Source of the DNA: Cyprinodon diabolis
Taxonomy: Eukaryota > Chordata > Actinopteri > Cyprinodontiformes > Cyprinodontidae
NCBI GenBank assembly: GCA_030533445.1
Contig: CM060081.1
Span: 14,267,655 to 14,331,654 of the forward strand
Length of the DNA stretch: 64,000 nt
Direction: 5' to 3'
Shown here: in pieces, positions 36,445 to 50,684 of the stretch
How the letters are laid out: each line of letters begins with the position of its first letter
How positions within the stretch are numbered: position 1 is the first letter of the stretch
The notes under the pieces: model-generated
Told to the model about the DNA's origin: nothing
Databases searched by the model: none
Seen by the model: the letters and a program-made list of their open reading frames with translations, nothing else
Translations under genes and position numbers: made by a program

Positions 36445-36449
36445 AAAAG

Positions 36450-39400
36450 AAAAAAAAAAGTAAATTTAGGATTTTTTTAATTCAGGGATAGCCTGTCATG
36501 TCAGAGCATAGGAAAAAAAAGGTCATGCAGAGCATCGAGCTGTGCTGGGAACAGGTGTGTCTTTAGCTGTGTGCATGGGCTGTCACAAACCTGCGTGAAT
36601 TTCATAGCTCTGTTGTGGAAGCCCAACATTCCAATTTGGGTCACAACATAAACTTCTGACTGTTGAATTATTCTTCATGCACCTGTGATTGGATGTATGA
36701 TGATATTTTGTTTACCTAATTTTAATAAAAACACTGCTAATTTAGTTAACCTATTGATCCAAATAAAAATGTTTAATTTATTAATGATTCTATTAATGAA
36801 CTGGTTTTATACCAATTTTTTTTAGGAAGATTTGGGATAGCTGAGTTGCAATGCAGCAGAACAATTGACTTTGCTGATTATTTAATACAGCCAGCTTCCA
36901 CATGTCAGGTTTCCAGCAGGCTGAGGTATTTGTGATGGCACAAATGAGGATGAGGTCCTATGAGATCCCAAAACAAAATAAAAAAAATTCATGTAAACGC
37001 TCATTATCCATTTTTACTATTTGAACAAGAATTAGTTATGGTACTGAGCGATTAAGGAACTTTGTTTTTTTATATTATTTTATGAAATGAGTAAAAAACT
37101 CCACATTTTTTATCTAATAGTTGTTTTGATTTGAAAATTTAATGAATAAACGATAATATTAATGAAAACAATGGGCTCTCTCTTCTTTGAGTAATTGTTT
37201 TGGATTCTACAACAATGGAGCATCTCTGCTCAAAAGACCTGTTTAAGGCAACAGAGTCGCACTTGGATTTAGTTCTGATGGCAGGAGATTCCACTTGATT
37301 TACTGGTAATGATCAAAATTCATAGTTACAGCAATTAAGTCAAGTGGTCCAGTTCTTGTTACAGGTTGATCATCAGACTATCACACAATGTTTGTCTGTG
37401 TGCATGATGTTATTTTTCTAAAATTCGGGGATGGGTTTAAACCAGATATTGCGAAATGCGCATCTGCCAAAATTTCTATTTGTCTTATTAATCCAAAGAT
37501 CTCCACTAGGCTATTCCAAGAGCAATGTGAGCATTCACCTTTGTCATACTTTTGAAAAAGAGCTCTAACTGTTGTTCAATGGAGTTTCAAAAGACTTAGA
37601 AAAAGTGACTCATGTCTTCTTTCTGGTCTCATTTTGCGTTTCTTAGGATCAGATCACAGTGGGTTGGTTCTGTGATGATTTTCATATGGTTATCAGGCTT
37701 GGATTTATTTTATAAAATCTAAATATTTTTTTCTAGATATTTGGTTATTCACAGCTAGTTAATGATTTAAATACAAAGGGAATATGTTTTTCTGTGGCGC
37801 CATTTTGTTTTGAGTGAATTGTTTGTTAGAACATGTAAAAAAAAAATTTGTAAAACCTCAAACACTGACTGTGTAAATAATTATTTTTTGGGGGAAATTA
37901 TCTCTTAAAGTGTCTAGCTTAACAAGATGAAAAATGCAAAATGTTAAAAAACATTAAGGCAAGTTATTATATTATAATTCTATTCTGAATTGTTATTTAT
38001 AACAGTTATGTACTGTAAACACTTCTAATTGATACATCATTTTAAAAACTAGAAAACAGTTGTTAGTAGGTTCTTTCAGATTAATATGGATCATATTATT
38101 GTTGTGAATTGTTGTAGTATTTTCATGCTCTCTAAAATATTTATGTCAGAATGGCACACGTGTTTTTTCTGATTTCGAACTGTTTCACACATTGCAATCC
38201 TGTTAGGATTACTTGAATGTCAGGAAATCCATAAATACTTAACTAGATGTGTGGTAAAAAATTATGGGATATACATAAAAGCCAATTTTCCAACCAGTGT
38301 AACTGTAGACTTTACCCAACATTTAAACAGAGATTTTTGCAGTACACATAAAGTTTTAAGTTGTGCGAGAATAGTGTGTAGATTATTTTCATGATTTATT
38401 GGAATTATGAATGCTAGAACCCTTATGATTTTCCTGTTCTGTAGGATATGATTATCTATAACAAGGTCTGTAGCTATTTTCCTTGAACATCCTGCAGCTC
38501 TTCTGCCAGTCCTTTCATTGGCAACATAAAATGCTGTCTATCCTTTACACAGAAGGCTGTACCATATCTTTGCATACAAGTCTCTGAGTCTTAGTGGAGC
38601 TGACAATACCACCTTCTGACTCAGTCTGCACACTGTGGCAATCCTTTGATCCCTTTCACTTTGAGTGAATGGGATCACACACACTCATAAGGAATCAGAG
38701 GTATTTGGCCCCCACCACAGGGGACGCTCATGCACTCAATAGAGCCAATTAGAACAGGAAGCATTTAGTGATTTATGCAACATTTGACACATCCCTGTGG
38801 ATCCCATTCCATCCTTTCTCTCTTACGTCTCTTTTTCTCTCCACTTCTCGTCTTTCAGTCAGAATCAGCTTTTCCCTGAATGCATATGTCTCTGACTGCC
38901 AGCTGATAATGAGATCTGTCTCCTTGTCTATGTTAAGTTACTAGAGTAAACCATTTCACTAAAAAAACTGTTAAAATCATTAAGAACTAGAGGTCACAAA
39001 ATCAGTGAGTTTAACAGCGGCACATTTTTTCTGAAGCTTCAAAATCCTTCAGAGGCTCAGTGGCTGACTGAGAACTGTTCTGTCTCTGACAACATTCTTT
39101 CACATATTGTATAGGCTGTAACGTGGACGTCACATACAATCTCTAGTTTAAAATCTATTTTAATTTGTCTAATTTAATACAAATTTCACAATTCAGAGGA
39201 AAAAAATGCTTAAAGGTATAGTGGAATCTTTTTTGCAATTTTTTGAAAAGACCTGCCCTCTCCTATTAAAAAATCAACTTGTGTGAGAGCAAGCAAGAGC
39301 CCATTTCTCCTTGTGCACGCTCTGTTTCAAAGTTTCTGTTTGTATCGCTCCTACAAGCTCACTTTCCAAAAGAAGATTTGCATTTTTCCATGCTAGACTC

Positions 39401-41260
39401 ACCAGCAACTGAAAATGGGGACAAGCAGATAGGACGTCCTTATGTAAACATATCACCAGAATGATTGACAATTAGGAGGACCCTTCATTTCACAATTCAC
39501 AAAGAACATCTTCCACTATAACTTTAAACTTTCAAGGTTTTGGTGTGATTTTTCTTTTTTCTTTCTCAAAATTTGGGCTCAATTATTTACTGTTTAGTCA
39601 ATTGGCATCTTCAAGTCATCCTTAGGTGTTAGTGTGTGTGCATTGTTGTATGTCTATGTGCTGTTATATGATGGAGTGGCCTGTCCAAGGTTTACCTGCC
39701 GTGGCATAACATGGATATGTGATATTGACTTTTCCAAATTTCCCCTCCTTCCTCCTGAATGAACAAAATATTGTTGTAATTTAGATTTTGCTTTTATTTT
39801 TGGGATTTCCATGTCTCCTAGGAGTTAAGTGGCATAAAGAATTGTCAACCAATAATAGGGCAACATTAAAATATCAACAAATTTCCCCCTGCATAATGAT
39901 ATGACAAAATTATTCTTCATCCTTCCAGTTATGTTTTTGGAGGCATACTGTATGACTGAATTAGCCTTTGGATGCTTTTCTCAAAGTCTTTACACCTGTT
40001 TACTGGAAGTGTAAGCAGCAGATGGAGGAGCATGCTGAAGGTTACACATACTGGGGCCTTTTAATGATTTGTTATGGTTTCTATTTGCTTTCTGTTGCTT
40101 GTTACCATGTCTCTCTCCACCCCCTACACTCTCTAAGGCCGTTATTAGCATGGATGAGTCTTCCATTTTACAATACTCTTGGATGAGGCACTCAGCCAAC
40201 CAGTTCATATTTAGACTCTGGAATGAAACATTCATAACTCAGGTATGTGGTCTTAAAACAATGAGCATCACTATCTGGCAAATACCTGAATCAATCATTA
40301 GCTTGGAAACTTTTGTGAAATAAAAACAAGTGCCCTTGTCAGAGCAATTTGTGATCACCTCAGGGGAATTTATGGGAGTCGTGGACACACACTTGCACAG
40401 AGAGTGATTCATTTGTCTGAGACTGGGTGTGTTTCAGTAGCATTGTTATTTTTAGTCTTTCTCTTATTTTTTATCTTATTTTAATTTAAAATACTCAGCA
40501 CCATATTGTAATAATGCTCTATGTTAGCTCTGGTGTATTTTAAGACTTCAGCCTCCATCTGTTGTGCAACCTAACTCAGCCCACGCTATTTTTCTAAAAA
40601 CATTAGTGCTGAATTATGGGTATGCATCGTGTAATTATTGAAGTAATGCCCACAGAAAAGGCTCTCCCAAGAGGGTAAGCTGTTGTTATTGCTGTTATTA
40701 TTATCATCATTAGTGCTATCAGCGTGTCTGCAGAATAAATATTCTTACTCTCGATTGTAGGACAATTTCTTGTTAATCCACTACAAACAAGTCCTCTCCA
40801 TTTATGCCTCAATGAAAAAAAAAACACAGAGAGCGTCTCTGCTCAGTAATCTTCATAGTATCTCACATTAAATCTGCCCTTTTTCCTCACTCTTATAGTA
40901 TATTCTATCAAAAGTTGTGTCTCTAATTAAATCTCTAACAGGAGAAGAAGGGAGCACCATGGGATGCTTTGAACACATGGAGATGAACCTCTGTGGTACA
41001 CTAACAAGGACCCCCCACTGTGAAAAGCTTCTTGCATCTCTGAGCTTTTTTGCGTTGAATGCATTTAAAAAATGTGCATTTTAATTTCCTTTCAAACAGA
41101 TATGTCAGACTTCAAATGATTTCAATTTAGTCATTTCTGCATGTTTGTATGCATGAGCAGGGGGATCATGCACAGTTTTGACTGCCACTCAGCGCACATT
41201 AAAACCGCAGGGGATGGGTCTAGCTACAGTTTACTGATGGTTTCAGTAGGTCATCACTTA
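36450..41260. other. Long non-coding stretch
   Basis: No supported gene or named repeat over 4.8 kb. It is AT-rich from 36.7 to 38.4 kb, then more balanced from 38.5 to 38.95 kb and around 40.3-40.4 and 40.9-41.25 kb. These balanced blocks are the ones I would test for conservation. The small frames at 39274-39471 and 39968-40323 overlap on opposite strands and match nothing. Confidence 0.5.
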
Positions 41261-44200
41261 GTGCGTTGACTTTCCCTTCTTCCTTGTGCTCTCCTCTGCA
41301 GCTTCTGAAATGTCACAAACATCTGCTACATATTTTAGCATGCCGTCCAGGTGCTGTTCGGCTGTCTAAAGGCTCCCCAGCGCTGCACAGGAGGAAGGCA
41401 CAGCCTCAAGGTCTCTGCTGCGATAAAGACAAGGGAGCGGGCGAACAGAGAAAATAAAATTAGCGACAGCCTGGAAGAGTCATGCTCGAGCAATGACAAT
41501 TGTGATGTCCCAGAAGACTACAAACATCCTTCAAATGTCTATACTTATAAATGTAATCTGGAACAAAGTGAAGCAAAACAGCCTTTATATTTTACCGGCT
41601 TGATACAGTTTGGAGAGATGTCTTCGGCTTTTGTGTTGCAGATAGCTTTTCCTGTTGGTGAAAATGTGTAGCACACGAGAACCCATGCACAACTTCACTT
41701 CGAGCAAAAGGTGAGGAAGAGGTAAGGACAGAGTTGGCATTTGAGATTCACTCAGATGTGGAGAAAACACCATATCTGCATTACTGCTAACATTCCTAGA
41801 GAAATCCCAAAAATATTCTTTGTGGGTGACAACATGTAGGATTATTAAGTGTTGTAGATCTCAAAGTCTGAAACTTGCCAGTCTTGAACCCAAAACTAGA
41901 TAAAAAATGTTATTCTCTTTGTTCAGACTTAAACTTAGGCAAATTACATTGTCATTCTGAAACCAAATTTTATTAAGTACAGTTTTTCAGACAGTAAATT
42001 AACATTTCTATTCCATTAAGTGCAACAGTGATCAAATATAAACAATGAGGGAGAAAAAAAACTGATGCAAACAACACAAAAGAAAAATCTATTTTTCAGT
42101 TTAAAAAATGGTGGAATTAGACACTTATAGAAAACTGTGGCATGAAGGCTAGTCAAGTCGAAGCCTACATTTTGACATGGTTTAGATATTCTTTAAATCA
42201 GCATTTATTATCTGATGAATCTTTTTTTTTAACTAAGACAGAGCTATTGATGCACCTTTATCAATGATAATCAAATTTACTGCACCTGCATCCATGATAT
42301 CTGTTAGTGTGTAATGCTCTGAATTGAGCCTAGCTTATGTTAAAACAGCAAAGTCCAGATATTAAGGAGTTGACTTTTGCTATATACTGGTCATACGAGT
42401 TTATCTCAAAACAAACTTCAAATTAAATTAATAATAAATTCACAAAATCCCCTTACTATTGTAGTGTAGTTTTATTTTGACTATTTACAATCCTATATTA
42501 CAATAAAACAATTCAGAAATTGTCTCTGATATTCTACTTGATAAACATAATGCTGGAGGCTGATGAATAAATGTATGGCTGTATTCAAAGCTCAGTATTA
42601 AGGACCGTGGCTATTGTTGTGTGGAGGTTGCATTTGTGATGCAGACAGATGTCACCTTAGGACGAATGTGGGTGTTCACATGTAGGAGTTAGGCAGGAAA
42701 GCAGTAGAATGAAGAGGATAAGGGTACAAAAAGTGAAGGTTTTGACAAAAATGAGTCATTCTTTGAAACTGGACCTGGTTGCTGTCTCTCCTGTTTTCTC
42801 CTTCAGCTCCCATTTCACCCTATTCTAGCTCAGTAACGTTTTATTAACTACCTCACATATTGTTGCCTGAAACAAGCAAACAAACGTAAGGCAATTGAAC
42901 ATTAAAATTGAACTGCAGTGTCTTGCAAAGATATCAGTAAACCTTGAATTTTCAAACTTATCCAAGTTTGTTAACCTACAAACACGAGTTTCATTGAATT
43001 ATATTTGTATTAGCTAAATTATCTGAATTAACCCAATTAACAAACTGGAAAAATAAAAGAAATAGATCGATGACCTAACCCTGCCTGCAAGATGAATTTG
43101 ATTAACACACTAGAATTAATCCCATTCTGCTCCAGCTTCAGTGGTTGGAGACCAACCCAGAACGGGTCGGCTGATACAGCTGTGGTTATAAGGTTTAAGG
43201 TACAACATTAAGTTGTCACAATAACAAGAATGTTTGAGAACAAAGCCACCCCAAATTAAACATGGCTGCGTGCAAGGATGTACATGCACCTGCTGTTTTT
43301 TCAATCCAGATTTTATTTTTGAAACAATAAAGTTGTTTTCTCTGTCTGCTGCTATTTCATTTGTTACTGTACCTTGATTGGATAAAACCAAATGTTTGTA
43401 CGGGGGTATGTCACTAAGAGATTCCATCATTTGAGTTTCATGTTATTTAAGTGAAGAACTAAACCTGAGAATTATACAGTATCAACTAGGCTTGCCAGTT
43501 TATCGATAACCTCTGAGATTTATTATCAAACATTCAGTTGTCAGAATGCATTAACACTGACCACCCACAAACTGTTGTTTTTTTAAAATCCCACATAAAT
43601 TCACTTTCATTTTCTAAGGTGACCCCAGAAATGAGCTCAACCTGTTTTTCCAGACTGTTATGTGTTATTAAAAATGACCACATGACACAACCGCACTCAT
43701 GTTGATTGTATTTGTGACGAGCCTGCCTTCAGACAGTTAAACACAGGAAAATATATTTTGAAAGCTGGCCACTGGTTTTAGCCCTTGGCTCTACTGGGAA
43801 AGAAAAAACACAGGGCAAATAGAGAGCAATAAGGCTCAAAAATTGCATGGATGGATAGTTCAAGATTTTGGATGAAAAGGAGTCCATAAACCCTTGTGGG
43901 AAGCCATTCTCCCAGCGTTGTGTTGTGCAGGTGTCGGAATCTCCAGCACATACAGCTTTGTTAAGAAGCGTTGCAATAAATTCTAATCACCAGTATCTTT
44001 CTACTATTCTCCCAGGACTTATGCCTTAACCTAAAGGCTTGTTAGTATTTTTGACCCATTACTTTTTGTCAAATGTTGCGACACAGAGTTTGCGGCATTA
44101 AATACTCCATGCAGCTTTTCGCTGCTGTACCTATTATTGTGGCAGACTCTAAGTGGGAGGGAAGGGCAAAGACTAGAAGCTTATGGTCTTAAAGAAGTGG

Positions 44201-45870
44201 AAAGACTGAATTACCACAGCACACGTAGCTTTTTTACCTTTATTTCATAATCACTCCCAAGTCATCATTTAAACTTACACACAGGACATGGACCCCTTGC
44301 AGTGTTTGCATGCTTGGGTAAAGGCTAAGGTTTACTACCCCTCAATTTTTCATGCCAAAAACATTTGATAAATTTGAGAAAAGAGAGGTGCGGGTAGTAT
44401 GATTTGACAGGAGAATAATGCTGTTAGGACATTTTTCTTTAGAGATAGAGAAGCTGGATAGAGGGGACTGAAAGTTGAACAGATTGTCATCCTAGCAGTA
44501 CAATGATATTATAGAGGCAACCAGCACTTCAATGGTATGGCCCATATTAAAGCCTATGCATGTAGAAGGAATAGGAGTATATGGATTTGGATAACTTTTC
44601 TAAAAACAACTTTCACTTTCCAGTTCTTCCCACTATGCTCCAACTAGGTTATTTTTTATTTATTTTTTTGGGAGGGGGGAAAAATCAGGTAGAAAAAGCA
44701 GCAGTAATTGCGGTGCGGGAAAAGAGTGTTGATTGGAGAGCATCTTTGTGTCTGGCTAAACGGAACTGCTGAGAGCTGGCACTCACGTAGTGTACCTTAT
44801 TTCAGTAGAAGAAAGCTGTAACAGGCGTATAACCACCGATGGCAGAACAGGCTCATTTTCCCAGAGAGATGAAGAAAAAAAGGAAATGTCTTTCAACCTG
44901 CATCCGCTCCTCCATGCTGAGAACAAGGGAGCCTTTCACTTTGAGTGGAGCTTTCTAGCACAAGCGAGAGGGAAAAAGAAGCAAGCATCCAAGAAGAGGA
45001 AAACTGAACAACCCAGTTAGCTTGGTTTTGGAAGTGTTTCATCCCTAAATGTGTGGTGAAACCGTCCCATCGCTCAGGCTCTGTGACACCAACTGCTTCA
45101 AGGAAAGCTTCCTGCTGTGTGCTGTCTTTTGCATGACATTCTGGAAAGATTTGACAAAGTACAAATGGGCAGTTTTGCATAATTCTACAGTGATTTAAGG
45201 TGGCAAAGTTTTGAAAGGTATTGATTTTATACCGAGGTTAAACTGGTTAAAAACTTTTGTTCAAATTTTTTGCTTAAGTGGATCAGCTGAAGCAATACTA
45301 AAAAGTCGCCTTTTTTTCCCCAGACTCTATTCATCAGTTGAACACTAACAGAAATGCCTCTTTTCTTTTCTTTTATAAAACTACCTTTTGAATATAGAGC
45401 CACGTAGCTGCCTGCCAGGTTACATGCTTATTAAAACAAAAAAAGGTTATTTTCTCTTTTTTTTTAAGTTGGCAATAATGATCCAAGGTGCAATTCTATT
45501 GCAGTTCTGTGTGTGTGCTTGTTTGTTTTTTTTTTTTTGCTGAAGGCAAGACTGTGTACATCCTGCTTAGGAATATTATTTTAAGCCATTCTACTGCTGG
45601 AACTTGAATTTTAGTTTGGTTAAAGAATTAAGACTTGAGTAAACTTGAGAAATAAAGTTTAAAAAATTTTTTTTAGGACAAAATTGTTTTATCTCAATTT
45701 TCATCAATAATGAAATCAAATCAATAAAAAAATAATCCTTTTTTTGGTGAGGGTTCAAAGCATTAACCATGAACTCAGGCCACCTTTAGGTCTAACTCAA
45801 TGAAGTCATTAGCAATCTCCAGTGCTTCAAAAATAAGTAAATATTTTTCCATAAAGGTTAAAAGGAGCAC
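41261..45870. other. Long non-coding stretch
   Basis: Frames at 41266-41671 (63 and 106 codons, different frames) and 43116-43430 (104 codons, minus) contain no family I know. No repeat termini are seen. T- and A-runs occur at 45460 and 45522-45538. Confidence 0.45.
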
Positions 45871-45879
45871 CGTCTGGCT

Positions 45880-46175
45880 GTCTCTTACTCGTCCTTTTCA
45901 AGGTGAGCTCCCTGGTGTGATTATAATTGAAAATTAAGTCTTTGCCGCAGTATAATTAAACTGTGACCTTTGAACCCAAATGAGCCCACAGACGCATATT
46001 AAGATATCTGGGGATCTGGATCTATTAACATACTTGCTCACACAAGGAAAGGTAAGCAGGTATTCAGTCTTGCCCACGTCTAGTCACAAGATAACAAACA
46101 GTGACAGCTCCTTAATTATCACCTTGCTTAAGTTGTTGAGAACAGTCTTCTGTCTCATTTATTTTAATTAATTAT
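45880..46175. promoter_or_regulatory. Candidate enhancer-like block (DR1 and homeodomain cores)
   Basis: Within 100 bases there are TGATTATAATTG, TATAATTAAAC and, at 45964-45976, TGACCTTTGAACC. The complement of the last is GGTTCA-A-AGGTCA, a DR1 nuclear-receptor site of the HNF4/RXR type. TTAATTAATTATC lies near 46160. The composition is even. Motif clusters like this also arise by chance. Confidence 0.2.
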
Positions 46176-48171
46176 CAGGTTGTACCATAAAGGTGCAGAA
46201 AATGACAAGAAAGGAGGACTTTCAGGCTCCAGTGGGGCTAATTTGGGAGGCTTAGTTACCTTTGTGTTTAGGGAAATTCAGCATGTTATGACTCCATTAT
46301 ATAGAGATACCATCTACTTTTATTCAACAGACATGTGTATTACCTTTTCAGCAGCCTAACCGAAGTTGATTAGGACATGTAAGACTAGTTCACCTTAAAA
46401 TTTCAATTTCCTGAAATGACTACTTATTACTAAAGGTCTCAATCCCAAATGACTTTCTTTGCTGAGCACTTAAATACTCTTTTGTACTTACAGTTTTATG
46501 ATTTTTTTGTGCACAAAAAGCTTTACATTTAATATGGACAGAAAGTGCCAGGAGCCTTTCAGCAGATGAAATCACCATATATTCTGGTAAGAAGTAAATC
46601 TTTTACCACTCATAATATAAATATTATATATCAATATAAATTAAGGATTTCTAGTATTCATAAGATATTGTCCATTAGTATGATAAAATATCCCTTTAAT
46701 CTCTTTAATATATGTAATTTCCCATCTACATTTCTCAATGCCACATTAAGGTGCTACAGGGTAAGAACACTGAAAGACATGACGAGAAAACAGGTTAAAA
46801 CGCTTTTTCTGCTACTTGGCCTTTTATATCTTGTTTAGTTGATGAAATCGATTCATCAGCTTTATTGTTTACAAAGATTACATTTTTGGAAAATCTACTT
46901 TTATTTTCCACCAGTGCTATTCCGGGGTGTCCATAGCTCTAGGTGACATCAGTTTATCACTTTTTATTCTTAGATGTTTCCTTAAAGAATAAACTACTGT
47001 AGCTGATCGTGTTATATCACTAGCTGCAAACATTTAGTTGTTATATTGTTGTTATTTTTAGTTTGTTGTGAAACATTGTTTCGCAAGCATTTTTCAGAGC
47101 TTGAATTTAGTTTCCTTTGAAATTAAGGTTACCTCCTAGAATAAATGATAGAAATAAAAGCTAGTTTTTGAAAATAATGTATGTTATTTATCCTTTTTAT
47201 TATGAATAAAAAATATTTAAGAATAAAAAAAGATTAATCCGATTTGGAAAAATCAGAAATTAGATTTTTAAACCATATCCCCCACCCCTAAGGTACATTT
47301 AATATATACTTTAGGTCAGCAGTGTTTTATAGTTGAACAGGACAGAAAATCCACCACTTAGCCATGGAGGAGGTCTGTGTTTAAAAAAGAAAATCACGAC
47401 GGCTCTTAATCGCGGCTGTGAACAAAGGCAGTGCAAAAGAAATCAATAGCATTAGAATGTACTTTCTACTCCCACTTGTCTTCATCTCTTTGTGAAATAT
47501 AAGGCAGAGAGAGAACAGGAGCTTTTAAAAGATGAATGTAGATTGAAAAGCAAATGGGAGCAAGCTGATATTTTCCTATGTATGTGTGAGGAATTCTGTC
47601 TTTGGTCCACGGGAGCCTTTAGTGCAGCCTTAGCCCAGCCATGCAACCTAATGTCCCAATTGGCCACCTCAACCAGTCAACCATTAAACCACCGAGTGAA
47701 ATCTTCTATTGATTGGATTTCGCACTGAAGTTATTTTCCTGCAGCTCAACCTTATTCACTGACTGCATGCGAAATATTTCAATGACATATTACACTTCAT
47801 TTTGTATCCCTCGCCTCTGTCCACTGCTGCATACAGCCGCCTGCACAACAGGAATAAATCACTTCCCGGCTAGCTTATTACATGAAATGAAGGAATTCAT
47901 CATGGTGACAGTTGGCCGTTGCAAGGCATTCACTGTGATTTATCTGGTCAAACTTGATTGATTCATTAACACTGAATGAACATTGCTATACGGTGGGGAC
48001 ACTGAGGTACGCCTTGCTCTGTCCCGCTGCACATCCTAAAAGAGTCTGTTTCCAGTGTTAGGGTCTTTGCTCCTATTGCTCTTTATTAATAACCCAGCAT
48101 GTCATCTTACTTGGATATAAAACAGTAAGACAATTTTCTGGCAAATATGATTGGATTCTTGGGTTTTGTGT
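46176..48171. other. Non-coding stretch
   Basis: AT-rich to 47.3 kb. The block 47480-47960 is unique-looking, with even composition and frames on both strands that match nothing. Confidence 0.5.
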
Positions 48172-48845
48172 CAAGGCTCAGACAATTGGAACCAGAATTC
48201 AGGCAGACAGAGAAGGTCAATTCAAAGGAAAAGCATTTTAATGAAAGCTCAGGGTAATACGAGGTGTAGGCTTGCTAGATTCTCTGTAGAGACACACACT
48301 CAGGTTAGTGATCAATAGGCTCAGACGGGGAACTATAACTAGTATGTGAATTACTAATCTGGAAGTAAGTTCAGTCCATGTCCAGAGGAAGAAGTGAGAG
48401 CCAGTTCGGTGACTTCTCCAGAACATGCGGTGGGAGCCGCCCAGAGAGTTCGAGGAGCGGAGCAGAGCAGAGCAGCCAGCAGGCACTGAAGAACAGGAGA
48501 GATGCTGAGCTACCAAGGGAATAATCCTAGGGGACACCAAAGTCGTTAACTGGAGAGTACAAACAGGAGAACGGCACAAACAGACCGAAACAGGAGCAGA
48601 ACAAAAACTCAGGAATCCAGGGGCAAAACAGTTTAGGATCAGGTAGTCAAACAACAATACAGGTACGCTAGATACTTCTCACACTAAACTTGAATAATCT
48701 GGCACTGGTGGCTGGAAAACAGGCAGCATAAATAGAAGCTGGAAACAGGTGGATCAGATATCAGTGGATAAGTAATGAGCAACCGGGCAGAGTTAAACAG
48801 GTCAATGGAATTAGTAATACAGCCAGCCGCCAGCGCCAAGATCAT
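48172..48845 (-). repeat. LTR-like dispersed repeat, class uncertain
   Basis: In minus orientation the block resembles the solo LTR at 1392-1874 in plan. There is a CACCTGTTTCCAGC phrase early on and a pyrimidine-rich middle. A TTCATTAAAATGC polyadenylation-like signal lies near the end, then a CTGTCTGCCTGAATTCTGG tail that finishes in TTGACA. The two sequences are not close copies. I looked for a 5-bp duplication outside the likely ends and found none, so the boundaries are approximate. The 139-codon minus frame inside is not a known protein. Confidence 0.4.
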
Positions 48846-48933
48846 GTAATTTTAATGTTCTTGTACAGTTTCCTAAATGTGTTATATGTTTTTATTAAAG
48901 GTTCGCTTTTACTTAACCTGGTTTCCTCATGTC

Positions 48934-48959
48934 CAGTTTGTCCTTCAAAGGACAAACTG
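48934..48959. repeat. Perfect 12-bp inverted repeat, 2-base loop
   Basis: Arms CAGTTTGTCCTT and AAGGACAAACTG are separated by CA. It lies about 90 bases beyond the LTR-like repeat. Confidence 0.92.
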
Positions 48960-49319
48960 TGGTGTTTGTGGTATTTAAAGAATGGCAATTCGAAACAATG
49001 GAATAAAATACAGTAACTTTACTAATTTCATTTTATTTTATCACATTTTTATGTATACTAAATTCAGTCTACAGTAGCAGCCCTGTTTTTTTAAAACTTG
49101 CATTCAAACATGCTGTGCGATAAACTTTCATTAATGAGCCATAATTATATATGAGAACCTCTTGAATAAATTAAAAAAGTGTATAAGCCAGGTTTCATTT
49201 TAAAGCAGTCTCTAAAATACTTCAGTGTTTCCTTACCCTCACATTCCACTGCCCGATGATAACTACCACTACTAATAACTACTCATAAACATAAAGAGAA
49301 ATTGTTACAAGATATGAGG
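48960..49319. other. Non-coding, nothing recognised
   Basis: AT-rich DNA without features. Confidence 0.55.
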
Positions 49320-49412
49320 CATTTGACTCGCCCGTAGAAAGCTGGAGAAAGGCACCAGCACCCCTCGCAACCCCTCTATGGATAAGTGTGACAGAAAATG
49401 GATGGATGGATA
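49320..49412 (+). repeat. 3' fragment of the GGATGG-tailed repeat, plus strand
   Basis: CACCAGCACCCCTCGCAACC and then GATAAGTGTGACAGAAAATGG end in ATGGATGGATGGAT. This is the end of the same family as 13012-13356. Confidence 0.78.
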
Positions 49413-50625
49413 CATTGAAAGCATTTGGATGGTTGGTTTTAAACATTTAAGTACCATTTTGAGATCTGGGAGTATGTTGAGTATGTTTGAGAAATACATA
49501 TGTCTTTTGGACACCCATGGAAACTTCTTATTACAGTTATTTTAATTCATGTATCCAATCCAAATTAAGACTAAACAAAGATTTTGAAAGTGTGGCTAAA
49601 ATTATAATTTTGATCAACCATAAGGACTCTTCAAACACATTTAGAGATCAATACAGCATGTTTCTTCATTTGACCAGCTTTCATCTTTTTCATTTTTCAT
49701 CTTCTTCACACTTTATCGCTAACTATTGCGTGTTTGTAGACAATATTTAAAATGGTCCAACTTTGCAGCAAAATTTACTGCAAAGATTTTATAAAAGTTG
49801 GATATAGTTTCGAATCCAAATTTTAAATTTCCAATTGCTTTCAAATATTTCATTTTACTTTTTGTTGTACTTATATTTTTTTATACAACTGTCGAAGAGC
49901 TAAAAACAAATATAAAAATATGCCACAATGTCTTCTCTTTTGAATTTTTCTCTTATCGCTGCCCTCCAGCAGATGCCTGCTATAGTGTATGGGCTAGAGG
50001 AGGTGTGTCAAGCTGTGTTTGTGACATTAGCAAAGAGCTACACCATCCCCTGAGGGCCAGTTGCTAAATTTGTGGGTGATTAATTAAATTCCCCCCAAAA
50101 AAGAAGGTTGGTCTGAAGACATTTATAGCCTGAAAGGAGTTGGCATCTATGTCCTCTGCAGCCAATCTGTAAAAGAACGATATGAGACATTTCAAATGTA
50201 TTCAAACCAGCTGCTGCATCCAGCTGAGCATCTCAGTACATCTGCCTATTTGTAAAATGTACAGCAGTGGGTTGAATCAAAATGTCATCGGCTAAAAAAA
50301 ATTAGTTAATAATTGAGACATCCCATCGGGTCTGTAGAGATAAGCAGAGGAGTGTCACAGCAGAGTAACTAGTGGGGATTTACTCTCCTCCTGTTGTGAT
50401 CAACCATCTGTTGCTGAGCTTTGAGACTTGCAGCTTAATTTGATTTTAGTGCAGGAAACAGCTGGTGAATATTGTAATTGTATTTTCTTCAGTTTAGAGT
50501 GCATAGGTGTTGACGGATCGGAGCAATAACATAGAAATTAATATACAATTACCCTAGGACATAATTAACCTAAGACTTGCTATTTTCCAACATTTTCAAC
50601 CCAAAGGACAAGTAAATTTTTTTAC
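49413..50625. other. Non-coding stretch, nothing recognised
   Basis: AT-rich. The block 49960-50070 is locally GC-balanced, with a short frame of no known family. Confidence 0.5.
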
Positions 50626-50684
50626 ATTCCTTCCTTCCTTCCTTCCTTCCTTCCTTCCTTCCTTCCTTCCTTCCTTCCTTCCTT
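50626..50684. repeat. (TTCC)n microsatellite
   Basis: About 14 TTCC units with a single slip at the right end. Confidence 0.97.

Noticed and set aside
48172..48845. Second solo LTR with target duplication
   Set aside because: The layout is LTR-like, but no direct repeat could be found at the likely ends, so only an unclassified repeat is reported.
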